Notes under the pieces: generated by a model
What the model saw: the letters and a program-made list of their open reading frames with translations, nothing else
The model's database searches: none
Told to the model about the DNA's origin: nothing
Shown here: positions 63,573-64,000 of the stretch, piece after piece
Position numbering within the stretch: position 1 is the first letter of the stretch
Layout: each line of letters begins with the position of its first letter
Assembly: GCF_008122205.1 (NCBI RefSeq)
Contig: NZ_PHNJ01000011.1
Span: 90,713 to 154,712, forward strand
From: Natronococcus pandeyae
Lineage (GTDB): Archaea > Halobacteriota > Halobacteria > Halobacteriales > Natrialbaceae
Reading direction: 5' to 3'
Length of the DNA stretch: 64,000 nt
Translations under genes and position numbers: made by a program

Positions 63573-63604
63573 AGGAATCGCGTTCGTTCGTGTCTCGACT
63601 CGCC

Positions 63605-63739
63605 CTACAACGGCCCCTCGGTGTCCAGCGACTTCGCACCTTGGAGTAGCACCCCTTTCCAGGTGAGGCCGTGTGCGTCTTTGATTTCGCTCAGGCGGTC
63701 GTACTCGTCTTGGTCTACTTCGATGTTCAGGTTGGGCAT
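63605..63739 (-). CDS. 44-aa protein divergent from tnpB
   Basis: ATG at 63739, TAG at 63605. Sequence MPNLNIEVDQDEYDRLSEIK then DAHGLTWKGVLLQGAKSLDT and EGPL. It looks like a short ribbon-helix-helix-type domain. It is divergent from the TnpB start (59 bases between start codons) inside an AT-rich promoter region (63740-63790). I recall similar small genes beside haloarchaeal IS1341-type tnpB genes. It may regulate tnpB; no direct evidence. Confidence 0.65.
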   Translation of the reverse strand: MPNLNIEVDQDEYDRLSEIKDAHGLTWKGVLLQGAKSLDTEGPL

Positions 63740-63797
63740 CTACACACATGGTTAGTTTTTAGTTAGTTTTAACTATTATGCTCCCGTACTCGCAGTT

Positions 63798-64000
63798 GTG
63801 ACGGCGACCGCCACGAAAACGCTCGAAGCCACGCTCGCTCCGCCCACTACGGGCAAAGAGCAACGTCTCGAGCGTACCGTGGCGACCTACCGACGCGCCC
63901 TTTCGGACGCCTTCGAGAGTGGCGCGGATACGCAAACGGCGGTCAACGACGTCGTTACGCCCTACACGCTCACGTCCTACGCGAAGGACGCGCTCAAGAA
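63798..64000 (+). CDS. tnpB: TnpB (IS1341-type), 5' part only
   Basis: A GTG at 63798 opens a frame to the end of the window: start TATATKTLEATLAPPTTGKE then ERTVATYRRALSDAFESG and TAVNDVVTPYTLTSYAKDAL. This is the N-terminal helical part of haloarchaeal TnpB proteins. It is cut off at the window edge, so no catalytic residues are visible. Divergent from the 44-aa gene. No tnpA seen in the window. Confidence 0.7.
   Translation, partial: MTATATKTLEATLAPPTTGKEQRLERTVATYRRALSDAFESGADTQTAVNDVVTPYTLTSYAKDALK

Noticed and set aside
1..64000. tRNA, rRNA or self-splicing intron
   Set aside because: No cloverleaf or conserved rRNA stretches were recognised by eye; a covariance search would be decisive.

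Overview
The window is haloarchaeal DNA. Most reading frames are GC-rich and encode strongly acidic proteins. Export signals are twin-arginine lipoprotein type, and the regulators and machinery are archaeal (TrmB, AbrB/PIN toxin pairs, Orc1/Cdc6 remnants, a PriS/PriL-like primase pair). The many HNH, zinc-ribbon and IS1341-type TnpB genes fit a member of the Natrialbales-like haloarchaea, but no rRNA or other marker fixes the genus. The region is accessory: it mixes metabolic operons with a conjugation-like element and much insertion-sequence debris.

Layout. 1-3.4 kb: IS6-family relic, then two AT-rich genes on the minus strand (ParB-like-fold protein and a large polytopic membrane protein) of surface-glycan-cluster type. 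3.6-13.5 kb: relics (transposase-like, HNH, Mrr), a chain of tiny overlapping genes, a 141-bp MITE with target duplication inside an older repeat, a divergent pair of unknown genes, zinc-ribbon and HNH genes, and a VapBC pair with a palindromic operator. 13.5-30.5 kb: a co-oriented type IV secretion-like cluster (pilin-like protein, surface protein, VirB6/TrbL-like protein, membrane AAA+ ATPase, VirB3/PrgI-like protein, split VirB4, very large VirD4/TraG-like coupling ATPase), followed by PriS-like and PriL-like primase genes. 30.5-31.5 kb: iteron-like repeats and a purine-rich tract, a candidate origin. 31.5-40.3 kb: accessory genes (wHTH plus PIN, OB-fold protein, frameshifted gene fused to a MazF remnant, zinc-finger and SWIM proteins, ArdC-like antirestriction protease). 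Several of these share a repeated 5' leader.

40.3-41.3 kb: Orc1 N-terminus fused to an IS5-type transposase tail, and an AbrB/PIN toxin pair. 41.9-52.1 kb: a complete carbohydrate ABC transporter operon (substrate-binding protein, two permeases, two ATPases, a debranching-type glucosidase and a GH15-like glucosidase) divergent from a TrmB regulator. 52-56.4 kb: relics of a sugar isomerase, Orc1, GlmS and TnpB, with one full-length TnpB. 56.4-59.2 kb: acylating-type aldehyde dehydrogenase divergent from a wHTH regulator. 59.2-64 kb: lipoprotein, membrane protein, a cupin pair bracketed by direct repeats, and the start of another TnpB with a small divergent partner gene.

How the parts fit. The 13.9-40.3 kb block reads as an integrated conjugative or plasmid-derived element: secretion channel and motor ATPases, primases for copying DNA, a candidate origin, an OB-fold DNA-binding protein, antirestriction and toxin genes. 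It is bracketed by Orc1 relics and VapBC-type pairs. No relaxase or integrase was recognised. The sugar operon appears self-contained, with import, intracellular glucan hydrolysis and a TrmB sensor.
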